Origin: Rhizorhabdus wittichii RW1
GTDB taxonomy: Bacteria > Pseudomonadota > Alphaproteobacteria > Sphingomonadales > Sphingomonadaceae
Assembly (NCBI GenBank): GCA_000016765.1
Contig: CP000699.1
Span: 3,435,001 to 3,499,000, forward strand
DNA length: 64,000 nucleotides
Reading direction: 5' to 3'
Part shown: positions 35,155 to 43,207 of the stretch, one piece after another
Numbering within the stretch: position 1 is the first letter of the stretch
Layout of the letters: each line of letters starts with the position of its first letter
The notes under the pieces: model-generated
Told to the model about the DNA's origin: nothing
Databases searched by the model: none
The model's input: only the letters and a program-made list of their open reading frames with translations
Translations under genes and position numbers: made by a program

Positions 35155-36936
35155 ATGTCCCTTACACCCCAGCGCGCCGTCGAAGGCCACCAGCTTGCCG
35201 ATCATAGCGTCGATCGCCGGATGATCATGCTCGCGCTGATGGCGGTCGTGGTCGGCAGCGGCGGCGCGTTCGGGGCCTGGGTGCTGGTCAAGCTGATCGC
35301 GATCGCCACCAACCTGTTCTGGTTCGGCCGGCTGTCGGCCGACCCTTCGGTGATCACCGACGCCTCGGTCGGCTGGCTGGTGGTGGTGATCCCCGTGGTC
35401 GGCAGCCTGATCGTCGGGCTGATGGCGCGGTTCGGATCGGACAAGATTCGCGGGCACGGCATCCCCGAGGCGATCGAGACGATCCTGTTCGGCGAGAGCC
35501 GGCTGTCGCTCAAGGTCGCGCTGCTCAAGCCGCTGTCGTCGGCGGTCTCGATCGGCAGCGGCGGCCCGTTCGGCGCGGAAGGGCCGATCATCATGACCGG
35601 CGGCGCGATCGGATCGCTGTTCGCGCAATGCTTCCACCTCAGCGCGGCGGAGCGCAAGACGCTGCTGGTTGCGGGCGCGGCGGCGGGCATGACCGCGATC
35701 TTCGGCACGCCGCTCGCCGCGATCCTGCTCGCGGTCGAAGTGCTGCTGTTCGAATGGAAGCCGCGCAGCTTCGTCCCCGTCGTCGTCGGCGCGCTGGTCT
35801 CCTTCGCCTGGCGGCCGTGGCTGATCGGGGTGGGGCCGATGTTCCCGATGGCGGCGGCGACCCCTGGCGGGGCGTGGATATTGCCGATGGCGGCCGGCAT
35901 CGGCCTGGTCGCGGGGCTCGAGGCGACGTTGCTGTCGACCGCGCTCTACCGGATCGAGGACATGTTCCACCGGCTGCCGGTCCACTGGATGTGGTGGCCG
36001 GCGATCGGCGCGGTCGGGGTCGGGATCGGCGGCCTGATCGATGCGCATGTGCTCGGCGCCGGCTATGCCAGCATCGACGCGCTGCTCAACGGCGCGCTGC
36101 CGCTCCGCGTCGTCGCCGCGCTGCTCGTCGTCAAGGGCGCGGTGTGGCTGATCGCGCTCGGATCGGGGACCTCGGGCGGCGTCCTCGCGCCGATCCTGAT
36201 CCTCGGCGGCGCGGCGGGCTTCCTGCTCGGCGGCTTCCTGCCCGGCGATCCCGGCTTCTGGGCGATGATCGGCATGGCGGGGATCATGAGCGGGGCGATG
36301 CGCGCGCCGATGACCGGGGCGCTGTTCGCGGTCGAGCTGACCGGCCATTTCGACGCGATCCCCTGCACCATCGCGGCGGCGGGCGGCGCCTATGCGATCA
36401 GCGTGCTGCTGATGCGGCGCTCGATCCTGACCGAGAAGATCGCCCGGCGCGGCCGGCACATCCTGCAGGAATATACCGTCGATCCGCTCGACCTGCTCCA
36501 GGCCAGCCAGATCATGACCCGCGACCCCGCCACCCTGCCGGGGACGATGACGATCGCGGCGGCGGTGGGCTTCTTCGCGACCGAGGCGATCCATCGCAGC
36601 TATCCCGTCGTCGACGCGCAGGGCCGGCTGCTCGGCCTCGTCTCGCGCACCGACGCGCTGCGCTGGCAGGTCGACCGGGTCGACGACCGCACCCCGCTCG
36701 CCGACGCGGTGTCGGACGCGGCCCAGCCGGTCGCCCATCCCGACACGCCGAGCGGGGTGGTCGCCGACCTGATCGTCGATTCGGGGATCGGCCGCATCCC
36801 GATCATCGATCCCGATACGCGCCAGGTGCTCGGCATCCTGTCGCGGCAGGACCTGCTCAAGACCCGCAACGCCAGCCGCCAGGCGGAGGTGCGGCGCGAA
36901 CGCTATGTCGGCCCGGCGCGCCCGGCCGACATGTGA
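35155..36936 (+). CDS. CLC family chloride channel/antiporter with CBS domains
   Basis: A 593-aa membrane protein. The CLC filter motifs are GSGGPFGAEGPI (residues 134-145), with the gating glutamate Glu142 kept but the usual GREGP arginine replaced by alanine, and GSGTSGGVLAPILILGG. About ten membrane segments span residues 25-430. The C-terminal part (from about 445) has two CBS domains (IMTRDPATLPGTMTIAAAVG; PVAHPDTPSGVVADLIVDSG). The glutamate suggests a proton-coupled chloride exchanger. Divergent from a MarR gene. Confidence 0.92.
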   Translation: MSLTPQRAVEGHQLADHSVDRRMIMLALMAVVVGSGGAFGAWVLVKLIAIATNLFWFGRLSADPSVITDASVGWLVVVIPVVGSLIVGLMARFGSDKIRGHGIPEAIETILFGESRLSLKVALLKPLSSAVSIGSGGPFGAEGPIIMTGGAIGSLFAQCFHLSAAERKTLLVAGAAAGMTAIFGTPLAAILLAVEVLLFEWKPRSFVPVVVGALVSFAWRPWLIGVGPMFPMAAATPGGAWILPMAAGIGLVAGLEATLLSTALYRIEDMFHRLPVHWMWWPAIGAVGVGIGGLIDAHVLGAGYASIDALLNGALPLRVVAALLVVKGAVWLIALGSGTSGGVLAPILILGGAAGFLLGGFLPGDPGFWAMIGMAGIMSGAMRAPMTGALFAVELTGHFDAIPCTIAAAGGAYAISVLLMRRSILTEKIARRGRHILQEYTVDPLDLLQASQIMTRDPATLPGTMTIAAAVGFFATEAIHRSYPVVDAQGRLLGLVSRTDALRWQVDRVDDRTPLADAVSDAAQPVAHPDTPSGVVADLIVDSGIGRIPIIDPDTRQVLGILSRQDLLKTRNASRQAEVRRERYVGPARPADM

Positions 36937-36964
36937 ATGCCGGGCAATCCGGGTCCATTTGCTT

Positions 36965-37057
36965 CGTCATTCCCGCGAAAGCGGGAATCCATGGACGGCG
37001 GCCCGCAAGAGACGAAATGCTCCGTATCCGTGGATTCCCGCTTTCGCGGGAATGACG
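36965..37057. repeat. REP pair (A type)
   Basis: 93 bp, with the spacer starting CATGGACGGCGGCCCGCAAG as in the copy at 48034. It lies between the convergent CLC and helical-protein genes. Confidence 0.9.
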
Positions 37058-37089
37058 GAAGGAAGGGGATTCCAGCGGGGCCGGATATC

Positions 37090-37581
37090 CTAGGGCGCGT
37101 AGCCCGAGGCGGCCAGCAGGTCCTCCGCCTCGGCGATGTTGGTGCGGTGGCTGTGGAGCATCGCCTTGAGGTCGCGGTGGAGCGTCTCGTCGCGCACGCG
37201 GGGGAGCAGCGCCTCCAGCTTGCGCACCACCCAGGCCTGCCCCCGGTTGAGGAAGGCGAGCCGTTCGAGCGGGCGGGCGATCGCCATCGCCTTGCCGTGG
37301 AAGGCGCCGGTCCGCCGCGACGGCGTCGCGTCGAGCCGCTTGAGCTGGCGCGACAGCATCGCGCACCAGCGCGCCTCGTCGGCGCGGATCATCGTCATCA
37401 GCGCGCCCTGGCGAGCGTCCTCGGCCGCCCTGGCGCTGGCCAGCGCGACCCGCGCCCCGGCGCGCTCGGCCTCCAGCAGCTCGTTCAGCGCGGCGACGAT
37501 CTCGTCGCGCGCGGCATAGCCCATATAGGCGTCGCCGCCGTCGGCGGCGTAGCAGACGGGGGAGGCGGGCTCGTCGCTCAT
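37090..37581 (-). CDS. Helical ferritin-like protein (DUF6306-type)
   Basis: A 163-aa mostly helical protein. VAALNELLEAERAGARVALA, MIRADEARWCAMLSRQLKRL and LHRDLKAMLHSHRTNIAEAE look like the helices of a ferritin-like bundle with E/H positions that could bind metal. The pattern LLEAERAGAR is what I associate with DUF6306, but that family name is from memory. Its ATG overlaps the LysR stop (ATGA), so the two genes are translated together. Confidence 0.65.
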   Translation of the reverse strand: MSDEPASPVCYAADGGDAYMGYAARDEIVAALNELLEAERAGARVALASARAAEDARQGALMTMIRADEARWCAMLSRQLKRLDATPSRRTGAFHGKAMAIARPLERLAFLNRGQAWVVRKLEALLPRVRDETLHRDLKAMLHSHRTNIAEAEDLLAASGYAP

Positions 37582-38426
37582 GCCGCGATCGCCGCCGCGG
37601 CGCGCAGGCCGGCGCGGATGCGGTCCATCACCCCGGGATCGGCCTTGGTCGAATGGACGACATAGGCCGAATAGGAGAATTCCGGGCTGCCGGGGACGAG
37701 CGCGAGCCGCCCCTCCTCCAGATAGGAGCGGACGAAGCCCTTGCGGAAATAGCCGCTGCCGCCGGTCGCCAGGATATAGTCGAGCGCGAGCGGGCCGTAG
37801 CCGATCGACACCACCGCATTGGGCTGGTCGGGAAAGGCCGCCTGGTAGCTGGCGGCGAACTCCTCGCCCCAGTCGATCTGGACATGGTCCTCGGGGGCCA
37901 GGGGCGCGCTGGTCGGCGTGGTGCGGACCAGCACCAGCTTCTCCTCGAACAGCAGCTCGGCGATCACGCCCGGCCGGCTCGGCGCGGCATAGAGCACCGC
38001 GACGTCGAGCGAGCCCTCCTGGACCTGCTCCATCAGCCGTTCGGACGCGTCGATCTGCGTGCTCACCGCGATCTCGGGGCATTCGCGCCGCATCCACAGC
38101 AGCCAGTGGCGCAGCAGCGGGCTCCACAGGCTCAGCTCGGCGCCGACCGTCACCACCGTCTCGCGCCCCGGCGGCAGCGCGACGGCGCGCTGCGCCCGCG
38201 CCCAGACCTGCACCAGCGTCGTCGCGAAGCGCAGGAACTGCTCGCCGGCCGGGGTCAGCTTCGCCCCCGCCTTGTTGCGGATGAACACCGGCCGGTCGAG
38301 CTGGTCCTCGAGCACGCGGATGCGCGCGCTGACCGCCGTCTGGGTGAGGTTGAGGTTGGCGGCGGCGCTGACGAAACTGCCGGTCTTGACGACCTCCAGG
38401 AAGGTCCGGGCGACGCTGATGTCCAT
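37578..38426 (-). CDS. LysR family transcriptional regulator
   Basis: A 282-aa regulator. The winged helix-turn-helix is at residues 1-60 (ARTFLEVVKTGSFVSAAANL, NLTQTAVSARIRVLEDQLDR). It is followed by the linker helix and a periplasmic-binding-protein-like effector domain (VVTVGAELSLWSPLLRHWLL onwards). It overlaps the downstream helical-protein gene by 4 bases and is divergent from the membrane/peroxiredoxin/SOD cluster, whose first start is 141 bp away, so it may control that cluster. Confidence 0.92.
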   Translation of the reverse strand: MDISVARTFLEVVKTGSFVSAAANLNLTQTAVSARIRVLEDQLDRPVFIRNKAGAKLTPAGEQFLRFATTLVQVWARAQRAVALPPGRETVVTVGAELSLWSPLLRHWLLWMRRECPEIAVSTQIDASERLMEQVQEGSLDVAVLYAAPSRPGVIAELLFEEKLVLVRTTPTSAPLAPEDHVQIDWGEEFAASYQAAFPDQPNAVVSIGYGPLALDYILATGGSGYFRKGFVRSYLEEGRLALVPGSPEFSYSAYVVHSTKADPGVMDRIRAGLRAAAAIAA

Positions 38427-38567
38427 CCTGCAAAATCCTTATGCTCAACGCACAATAATATTCATTTGCTTGATGGATGTTAGCGGGTCGATGATGGCTT
38501 CACAAGGAGAGACCGCCATGGTCGAGCCATCGTCCGGGACGCGGCCAGCGCGCTGGCCCGCCGTGCC

Positions 38568-38939
38568 ATGAAACATCCAGGACCCTTCCGCCCGGAACCC
38601 CGTCCGCCGGAATTCGATCTGCTGTCGATCATCGTCCCGCTGGTGACGATGGCGTTCGGCGTCGGGATCGGCCTCTACTGCCTGCACGACGGCGGCCGGC
38701 TCGGCGACGAACTCTACGTCGCGGCGATGGCGTTCGTCGTCGCCGTGCCCGCCGGCATCATCGTCGCGATCGACATCGAGCGGCAGGCGCGCCGCGACGC
38801 CCGCGCGCGGAGCAACGAGGTCCCGCCGCCCTTCGACATCAACCTCGTCTGGCCGCCCGAACCGACGCCGCGCCTGGACGACGAGGACGGCGGCGCCCCG
38901 TCCGGCAAGCCGCAATGGTTCGGCGGGAGGAAGCCGTGA
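38568..38939 (+). CDS. Small membrane protein, unknown
   Basis: A 123-aa protein with two hydrophobic helices (LLSIIVPLVTMAFGVGIGLY; LYVAAMAFVVAVPAGIIVAI), then a basic stretch (ERQARRDARARS) and a proline-rich polar tail. No family recognised. Its stop overlaps the next gene's start (GTGA). Confidence 0.65.
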   Translation: MKHPGPFRPEPRPPEFDLLSIIVPLVTMAFGVGIGLYCLHDGGRLGDELYVAAMAFVVAVPAGIIVAIDIERQARRDARARSNEVPPPFDINLVWPPEPTPRLDDEDGGAPSGKPQWFGGRKP

Positions 38940-39157
38940 GCGCCGGCCGCGACGGGCACGGGCGCCACCTCCCGGCGGGGCTTTGCTGGCTGATCGCGAT
39001 GGCGATCACCATCGCGTCGCTCCGGCTGTTCCTGTGGCTGCTCGACAGCGCGGGGGTGATCGGCGCCGAGGAGAGCAGCCGGATGATGCTGGTCGCGCTG
39101 CCGGTGACGCTGCTGACGCTCGGCTGCCTCGCTCCCACCGACATGGAGGAGAAATAG
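38936..39157 (+). CDS. Small membrane protein, unknown
   Basis: A 73-aa protein from GTG 38936, with GGGAGG about 6 bases upstream inside the previous gene. Two hydrophobic helices (LCWLIAMAITIASLRLFLWL; RMMLVALPVTLLTLGCLA). The GTGA overlap with the gene before implies coupled translation; the pair may form one complex. No family recognised. Confidence 0.6.
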   Translation: MSAGRDGHGRHLPAGLCWLIAMAITIASLRLFLWLLDSAGVIGAEESSRMMLVALPVTLLTLGCLAPTDMEEK

Positions 39158-39163
39158 GCGCAA

Positions 39164-39192
39164 GATTATCGCTGATAATCATCAATATCATT
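39164..39192 (+). promoter_or_regulatory. Palindrome and Fur-box-like site upstream of the peroxiredoxin gene
   Basis: GATTATC-GCT-GATAATC (39164-39180) is a perfect palindrome that runs into GATAATCATCAATATCATT (39174-39192). The latter matches the Fur 19-mer at 13 of 19 positions, the best of the iron-box-like sites here. It lies 56 bases before the peroxiredoxin start, in AT-rich DNA. Confidence 0.5.
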
Positions 39193-39247
39193 CGTTTGTT
39201 TGCACTGATTGCCCGTTCCACAGTGGGGCGCAGCAGAAGGAGCCCCC

Positions 39248-39889
39248 ATGACCATCCAGCTCGGGCAGATCGCCCCTGATTTCGAACAGGACAGCACCCA
39301 TGGCCGCCTGCGCTTCCACGACTGGCTCGGGCCGAGCTGGGGCGTGCTGTTCAGCCATCCCCGCAACTTCACCCCGGTCTGCACCACCGAGCTCGGCGAG
39401 GTGGCGAAGCTGCGCCCCGAATGGGACCGGCGCAACGTCAAGCCGATCGGGCTGTCGGTCGACCCGGTCGACGCGCACCGCATATGGGAGGTCGACATCG
39501 CCGAGACCCAGGGCGCCAAGCTCGACTTCCCGATGATCGCCGATCCCGACGCGCGGGTCTCGTCGCTCTATGGCATGATCCATCCGGAGAGCGACCCGAC
39601 CGTGACGGTGCGGTCGGTGTTCGTGATCGATCCGGCCCGCAAGGTCCGCCTGATCCTGACCTATCCGCCGTCGACCGGGCGCAACTTCGCCGAGATATTG
39701 CGCGCGATCGACAGCCTTCAGCTCACCGACGCGCGCAGCATCGCCACCCCGGTCAACTGGGCGCCGGGCGAGCCGGTCGTGATCTCCCCCAAATTGTCGG
39801 ACGAGGAGGCCTCGCGCCAGTTCCCGCAGGGCTACAAGACGCTCAAGCCCTATCTGCGGATCGTCGACCTGCCCGTGTCGGGGCAATGA
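39248..39889 (+). CDS. Peroxiredoxin (Prx6 / 1-Cys type)
   Basis: A 213-aa thiol peroxidase that reduces peroxides. The peroxidatic cysteine is Cys45 in NFTPVCTTELGEV. GLSVDPVDAHRIWEVDI and the long C-terminal domain (SIATPVNWAPGEPVVISPKL, YKTLKPYLRIVDLP) place it in the Prx6 group. ATG 39248 is chosen because AAGGAG precedes it by 6 bases. It starts a run with a small gene, a superoxide dismutase and another small gene. Confidence 0.93.
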   Translation: MTIQLGQIAPDFEQDSTHGRLRFHDWLGPSWGVLFSHPRNFTPVCTTELGEVAKLRPEWDRRNVKPIGLSVDPVDAHRIWEVDIAETQGAKLDFPMIADPDARVSSLYGMIHPESDPTVTVRSVFVIDPARKVRLILTYPPSTGRNFAEILRAIDSLQLTDARSIATPVNWAPGEPVVISPKLSDEEASRQFPQGYKTLKPYLRIVDLPVSGQ

Positions 39890-39941
39890 GACCGGCGCGG
39901 ACGAGTGGGTGGTGGACGGGCGGGCGGCGGACGGACGCGCG

Positions 39942-40331
39942 ATGACCGCGCCGGCCGCCCCCTCGATCCGCGACCGCCGGGACGATCTTGCCGAAACGGC
40001 GGCGGCGATCGCGGCCTGCCGCGCCGCCGACGCGCCCAGCCGCGACCTCGACGCGCGGATCGCGCGGGCGGTGTTCCCGGCCCTCGCCGCGCTGCCGCCG
40101 GTCGAGCCGGGCGTTTGGCAGGGGGAGGACGGCGGCCGCGTGCGCGCGCTGCGCTACACCGGCTCGCGCTCCGCCGCCGCCACGCTCGTCCCGCCGGGCT
40201 GCTGGATCGACGCGGGCGGATCGGCGGTCACCGTCGCGGGCGCCGAGGGTGAATGGACCGGCACGCATCCGGTCGAGGCGATCGCCTTGTGCATCGCCGC
40301 GCTGCGGGCGCGACTGGCGGGACCACCCTGA
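39942..40331 (+). CDS. Hypothetical protein between peroxiredoxin and SOD genes
   Basis: A 129-aa soluble protein from ATG 39942 (GTG 39909 is an alternative). The N-terminal half is helical (DLAETAAAIAACRAADAPSR); the C-terminal half looks like a small sandwich (LRYTGSRSAAATLVPPGCWI, HPVEAIALCIAALRARLAGP). Similar CWI...G.....P..A...A.LRAR ends occur in phage-type proteins of sphingomonads, but I cannot name a family. Same strand and close spacing as its neighbours. Confidence 0.55.
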   Translation: MTAPAAPSIRDRRDDLAETAAAIAACRAADAPSRDLDARIARAVFPALAALPPVEPGVWQGEDGGRVRALRYTGSRSAAATLVPPGCWIDAGGSAVTVAGAEGEWTGTHPVEAIALCIAALRARLAGPP

Positions 40332-40394
40332 CCGCGCGCCCGTCCGCGCCCATCGAATTCCGACCTTCCTTCCCTCTTTTCCAGGAGACCCGCC

Positions 40395-41087
40395 ATGGCC
40401 GACCAGAGCCTGAGCGCCACGCTTGCCCCCCTCGACGCCGCCGGACCCGTGTTCGGCCTGCCGCCGCTGCCCTATGGAGCCGGCGACCTGAAGCCCGTCC
40501 TGTCCGCCGAGACGCTGCAGATCCACCACGGCAAGCATCATGCGCGCTATGTCGAGACGCTCAACCGCCTGCTGTCGGACCGGCCCGATGCGCCGCGCAC
40601 GCTGGAGGCGGTCGTCCGGGCCGCGCAGGCGGACGGCGAGCGCGGGCTGTTCAACAACGCCGCCCAGGCGTGGAACCACGCCTTCTTCTGGGAAAGCATG
40701 CGGGCGAAGACGTCGCGGCCGGGCGGCCTGCTCGCCGGCGCGATCGCTTCGGCCTTCGGCGACGTCGAGGCGCTGGGCCAACGCTTCATCGCCGAAGGGA
40801 CCGGCCATTTCGGCTCGGGCTGGGTCTGGCTGGTCGCGCGCGGCGACGCGCTCGACGTGATCTCGACCCATGACGCCGGCTGCCCGATCGTCGAGGAGGG
40901 CGTGACGCCGCTGCTCACCTGCGACGTCTGGGAACATGCCTATTATATCGACCACCGCCAGGACCGCGCCGGCTGGCTCACCATCTGGTGGAGCATGCTG
41001 GCCAACTGGCATTTCGCCGACCGCCAATATGGCGCGGCGCTCGGCCATGGCGAGCCCTGGCGCTACCCGGCCCCCAAGGCCGCCTGA
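40395..41087 (+). CDS. Superoxide dismutase (Fe/Mn type)
   Basis: A 230-aa Fe/Mn superoxide dismutase. The four metal ligands are visible: His44 in IHHGKHHARY, His95 in AWNHAFFWE, and the Asp and His of CDVWEHAYYIDH. The N-terminus is about 20 residues longer than usual (before FGLPPLPYG) with no signal peptide. The metal cannot be read from the sequence. Its position after a peroxiredoxin gene indicates an oxidative-stress cluster. AGGAG lies 8 bases before the ATG. Confidence 0.95.
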   Translation: MADQSLSATLAPLDAAGPVFGLPPLPYGAGDLKPVLSAETLQIHHGKHHARYVETLNRLLSDRPDAPRTLEAVVRAAQADGERGLFNNAAQAWNHAFFWESMRAKTSRPGGLLAGAIASAFGDVEALGQRFIAEGTGHFGSGWVWLVARGDALDVISTHDAGCPIVEEGVTPLLTCDVWEHAYYIDHRQDRAGWLTIWWSMLANWHFADRQYGAALGHGEPWRYPAPKAA

Positions 41088-41098
41088 GGGAGGATGCC

Positions 41099-41347
41099 AT
41101 GCTCATCGACGTCTTCGCCGGCCGCGACCGCCGTTCCGCCACCCCGCGGGGGAGCTTCCATTTCGCCCGGTCCCCACGGCCCGGCGAGCAGATCGAGATC
41201 GACGGGGTGTTCCTCGTCGTGACGCGCGCCTGGCACCGGCCGGACGTCCATTATCCCGGCCCGAAATTCGCGATCCTCGTCGACGACCGGGCGAGCCGGA
41301 CCGAGGAGAGCGGCCCGGTGCACGACGCGGTGGGGACGCCGGCCTGA
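41099..41347 (+). CDS. Small protein of unknown function, after SOD
   Basis: An 82-aa protein starting 11 bases after the SOD stop with GGGAGG in front. It is beta-rich (GSFHFARSPRPGEQIEIDGV, FLVVTRAWHRPDVHYPGPKF) with no membrane segment. The tight spacing suggests it is translated with SOD. No family recognised. Confidence 0.65.
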   Translation: MLIDVFAGRDRRSATPRGSFHFARSPRPGEQIEIDGVFLVVTRAWHRPDVHYPGPKFAILVDDRASRTEESGPVHDAVGTPA

Positions 41348-41363
41348 CAAAAGGGAAACAGGC

Positions 41364-41459
41364 CGTCATCCCGGCGAAAGCCGGGATCTCACTGCCTTTC
41401 CATGCCTCTGACGGAGCAAGGTGAAGAGAAGGGAGATCCTGGCTTCCGCCAGGATGACG
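41364..41459. repeat. REP pair (B type), intact
   Basis: CGTCATCCCGGCGAAAGCCG at the left and CTGGCTTCCGCCAGGATGAC at the right, 96 bp. This is a useful reference for the interrupted copy at 2310-2507: the left 25 bases and the AAGGGAGATCC preceding the right unit are shared. Confidence 0.88.
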
Positions 41460-41544
41460 GATTTGGGCGCCCGTCCGGACAGGGGGTGGCGCGAGCGTCT
41501 CACATGGTTAAGGAGGGGCATCCGCAAGCCGACAGAGGACGCCC

Positions 41545-43173
41545 TTGGAAACCATCACGCTCGTCCTGACCCTGCTCGTCGCCGTGGTGGCGAGCGGCCT
41601 GATCGCCCGGATGCTGCCCTTTCCCGTGCCCCGACCGCTCGTCCAGATCGCGCTCGGGGCCGCGGTCGGGCTGGTCGCGGACTGGCGCGTGACGCTCGAT
41701 CCCGACATCTTCTTCCTGCTCTTCCTGCCGCCGCTGCTGTTCCTCGACGGCTGGCGCATCCCGCGCGAGGACCTGTTCAAGGACGGGTCGACGATCCTCG
41801 AACTCGCGCTCGGGCTGGTGGTGTTCACCGTGCTCGGCATGGGCTTCTTCATCCACTGGATGATCCCCGCCATGCCGCTCGCGGTCGCCTTCGCGCTGGC
41901 GGCGGTGGTCTCCCCGACCGACCCGATCGCGGTCTCGGCGATCGCGCAGCGCACGCCGATCCCGAAGCGGATGATGCACATATTGGAGGGCGAATCGCTG
42001 CTCAACGACGCGTCGGGCCTGGTCTGCCTGCGCTTCGCGGTCGCGGCGGCGCTGACCGGGGCCTTCTCGCTGGGCGACGCCGCGCTCAACTTCCTATGGG
42101 TGGCGATCGGCGGGATCGCGGTCGGCGCGGGGCTGACCTGGCTGGTCGGATGGAGCAAGACCGCCATCACGCGGCGGCTGGGCGAGGAGAGCGGGTCGCA
42201 GATCCTGATTAGCCTGCTCATCCCGTTCGGCGCCTATCTCGTCGCCGAGCATCTCCACTGCTCGGGCATCCTCGCGGCGGTCGCAGCGGGCCTGACCATG
42301 GGGTTCGTCGAGGCGCGCGGCAACGCGCTCGCGGCGACGCGGATTAGGCGGACGACGGTGTGGGACATGATCCAGTTCACCGCCAACGGCACGATCTTCG
42401 TCCTGCTCGGCGAGCAGCTTCCGACGATCCTCGCCGGCGCCGCCGACACGGTCCGCTTCACCGGCCATCACGAACCCTGGTGGCTGGCGATCTACGTCGT
42501 CGCGATCAATGTCGGCCTCGCCGGGCTCCGCTTCGCCTGGGTGTGGCTGTCGTTCCGCCTGACCCTGCTGCGGCGTCCAGAGAGCCGCGCCCGGCCCAAC
42601 TGGCGGATCATCGGCGCGATGTCCTTCGCCGGGGTGCGCGGCGCGATCACCCTGGCGGGCGTGCTCACCCTGCCGCTGGCGATGAAGGACGGCGCGCCCT
42701 TCCCGGCGCGCGACCTCGCCATCTTCCTGGCGATGGGGGTGATCATCCTGTCGCTGATCGCGGCCTCGATCGGCCTGCCGCTGATGATGCGCGGGCTGGA
42801 GATGCCGGCCGAGCCGTCGGGCGAGGCCGAGATCGACGCGGCCCGGATCGCCGCCGCCGAAGCCGCGATCGCCGAGATCGAGAGCACCCAGCACCGGCTG
42901 GCGGAAGGCCGCAAGGACGCCGACGCCTATGTCAACGTCGCCTCGCGGCTGATGGACATCTATCGCGAGCGGATCGACCAGCAGGCGACCGAGCCCGAGC
43001 AGATGGTGCTGCTGCGGCGCGACCAGGGGATCGAACGCGAGTTGCGGCTCGCCGCGCTCAAGGCCGAGCGCGCCGAGATATTCCGCCGCGTCCGCGATCG
43101 CCAGCTGGGCAGCGAGGCGGCGCGCAAGCTCGTCCGCGAGCTCGACCTGTCCGAGACCCGCCTGGCGGTCTAG
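41545..43173 (+). CDS. CPA1 family Na+/H+ (cation/proton) antiporter
   Basis: A 542-aa transporter. About 12 membrane helices cover residues 1-415. The ion-binding motif is AAVVSPTDPIAVSAI, followed by LEGESLLNDASGLVCLRFAV, both typical of NhaP/CPA1; FAGVRGAITLAGVLTLPLA marks the conserved late helix. The C-terminal 120 residues are charged helices (cytoplasmic regulatory tail). The start is TTG 41545 with AGAGGA 5-6 bases upstream. Whether sodium or potassium is exchanged is not readable. Confidence 0.93.
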   Translation: METITLVLTLLVAVVASGLIARMLPFPVPRPLVQIALGAAVGLVADWRVTLDPDIFFLLFLPPLLFLDGWRIPREDLFKDGSTILELALGLVVFTVLGMGFFIHWMIPAMPLAVAFALAAVVSPTDPIAVSAIAQRTPIPKRMMHILEGESLLNDASGLVCLRFAVAAALTGAFSLGDAALNFLWVAIGGIAVGAGLTWLVGWSKTAITRRLGEESGSQILISLLIPFGAYLVAEHLHCSGILAAVAAGLTMGFVEARGNALAATRIRRTTVWDMIQFTANGTIFVLLGEQLPTILAGAADTVRFTGHHEPWWLAIYVVAINVGLAGLRFAWVWLSFRLTLLRRPESRARPNWRIIGAMSFAGVRGAITLAGVLTLPLAMKDGAPFPARDLAIFLAMGVIILSLIAASIGLPLMMRGLEMPAEPSGEAEIDAARIAAAEAAIAEIESTQHRLAEGRKDADAYVNVASRLMDIYRERIDQQATEPEQMVLLRRDQGIERELRLAALKAERAEIFRRVRDRQLGSEAARKLVRELDLSETRLAV

Positions 43174-43183
43174 AAACTCCTTT

Positions 43184-43200
43184 CGTCATCCCGGCGAAAG
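43184..43200. repeat. Truncated REP half (B type)
   Basis: CGTCATCCCGGCGAAAG, the first 17 bases of a B-type REP unit, stops abruptly 8 bases before the NodT stop codon. The partner unit is missing, so the pair has been truncated between these convergent genes. Confidence 0.6.
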
Positions 43201-43207
43201 GGACGCT

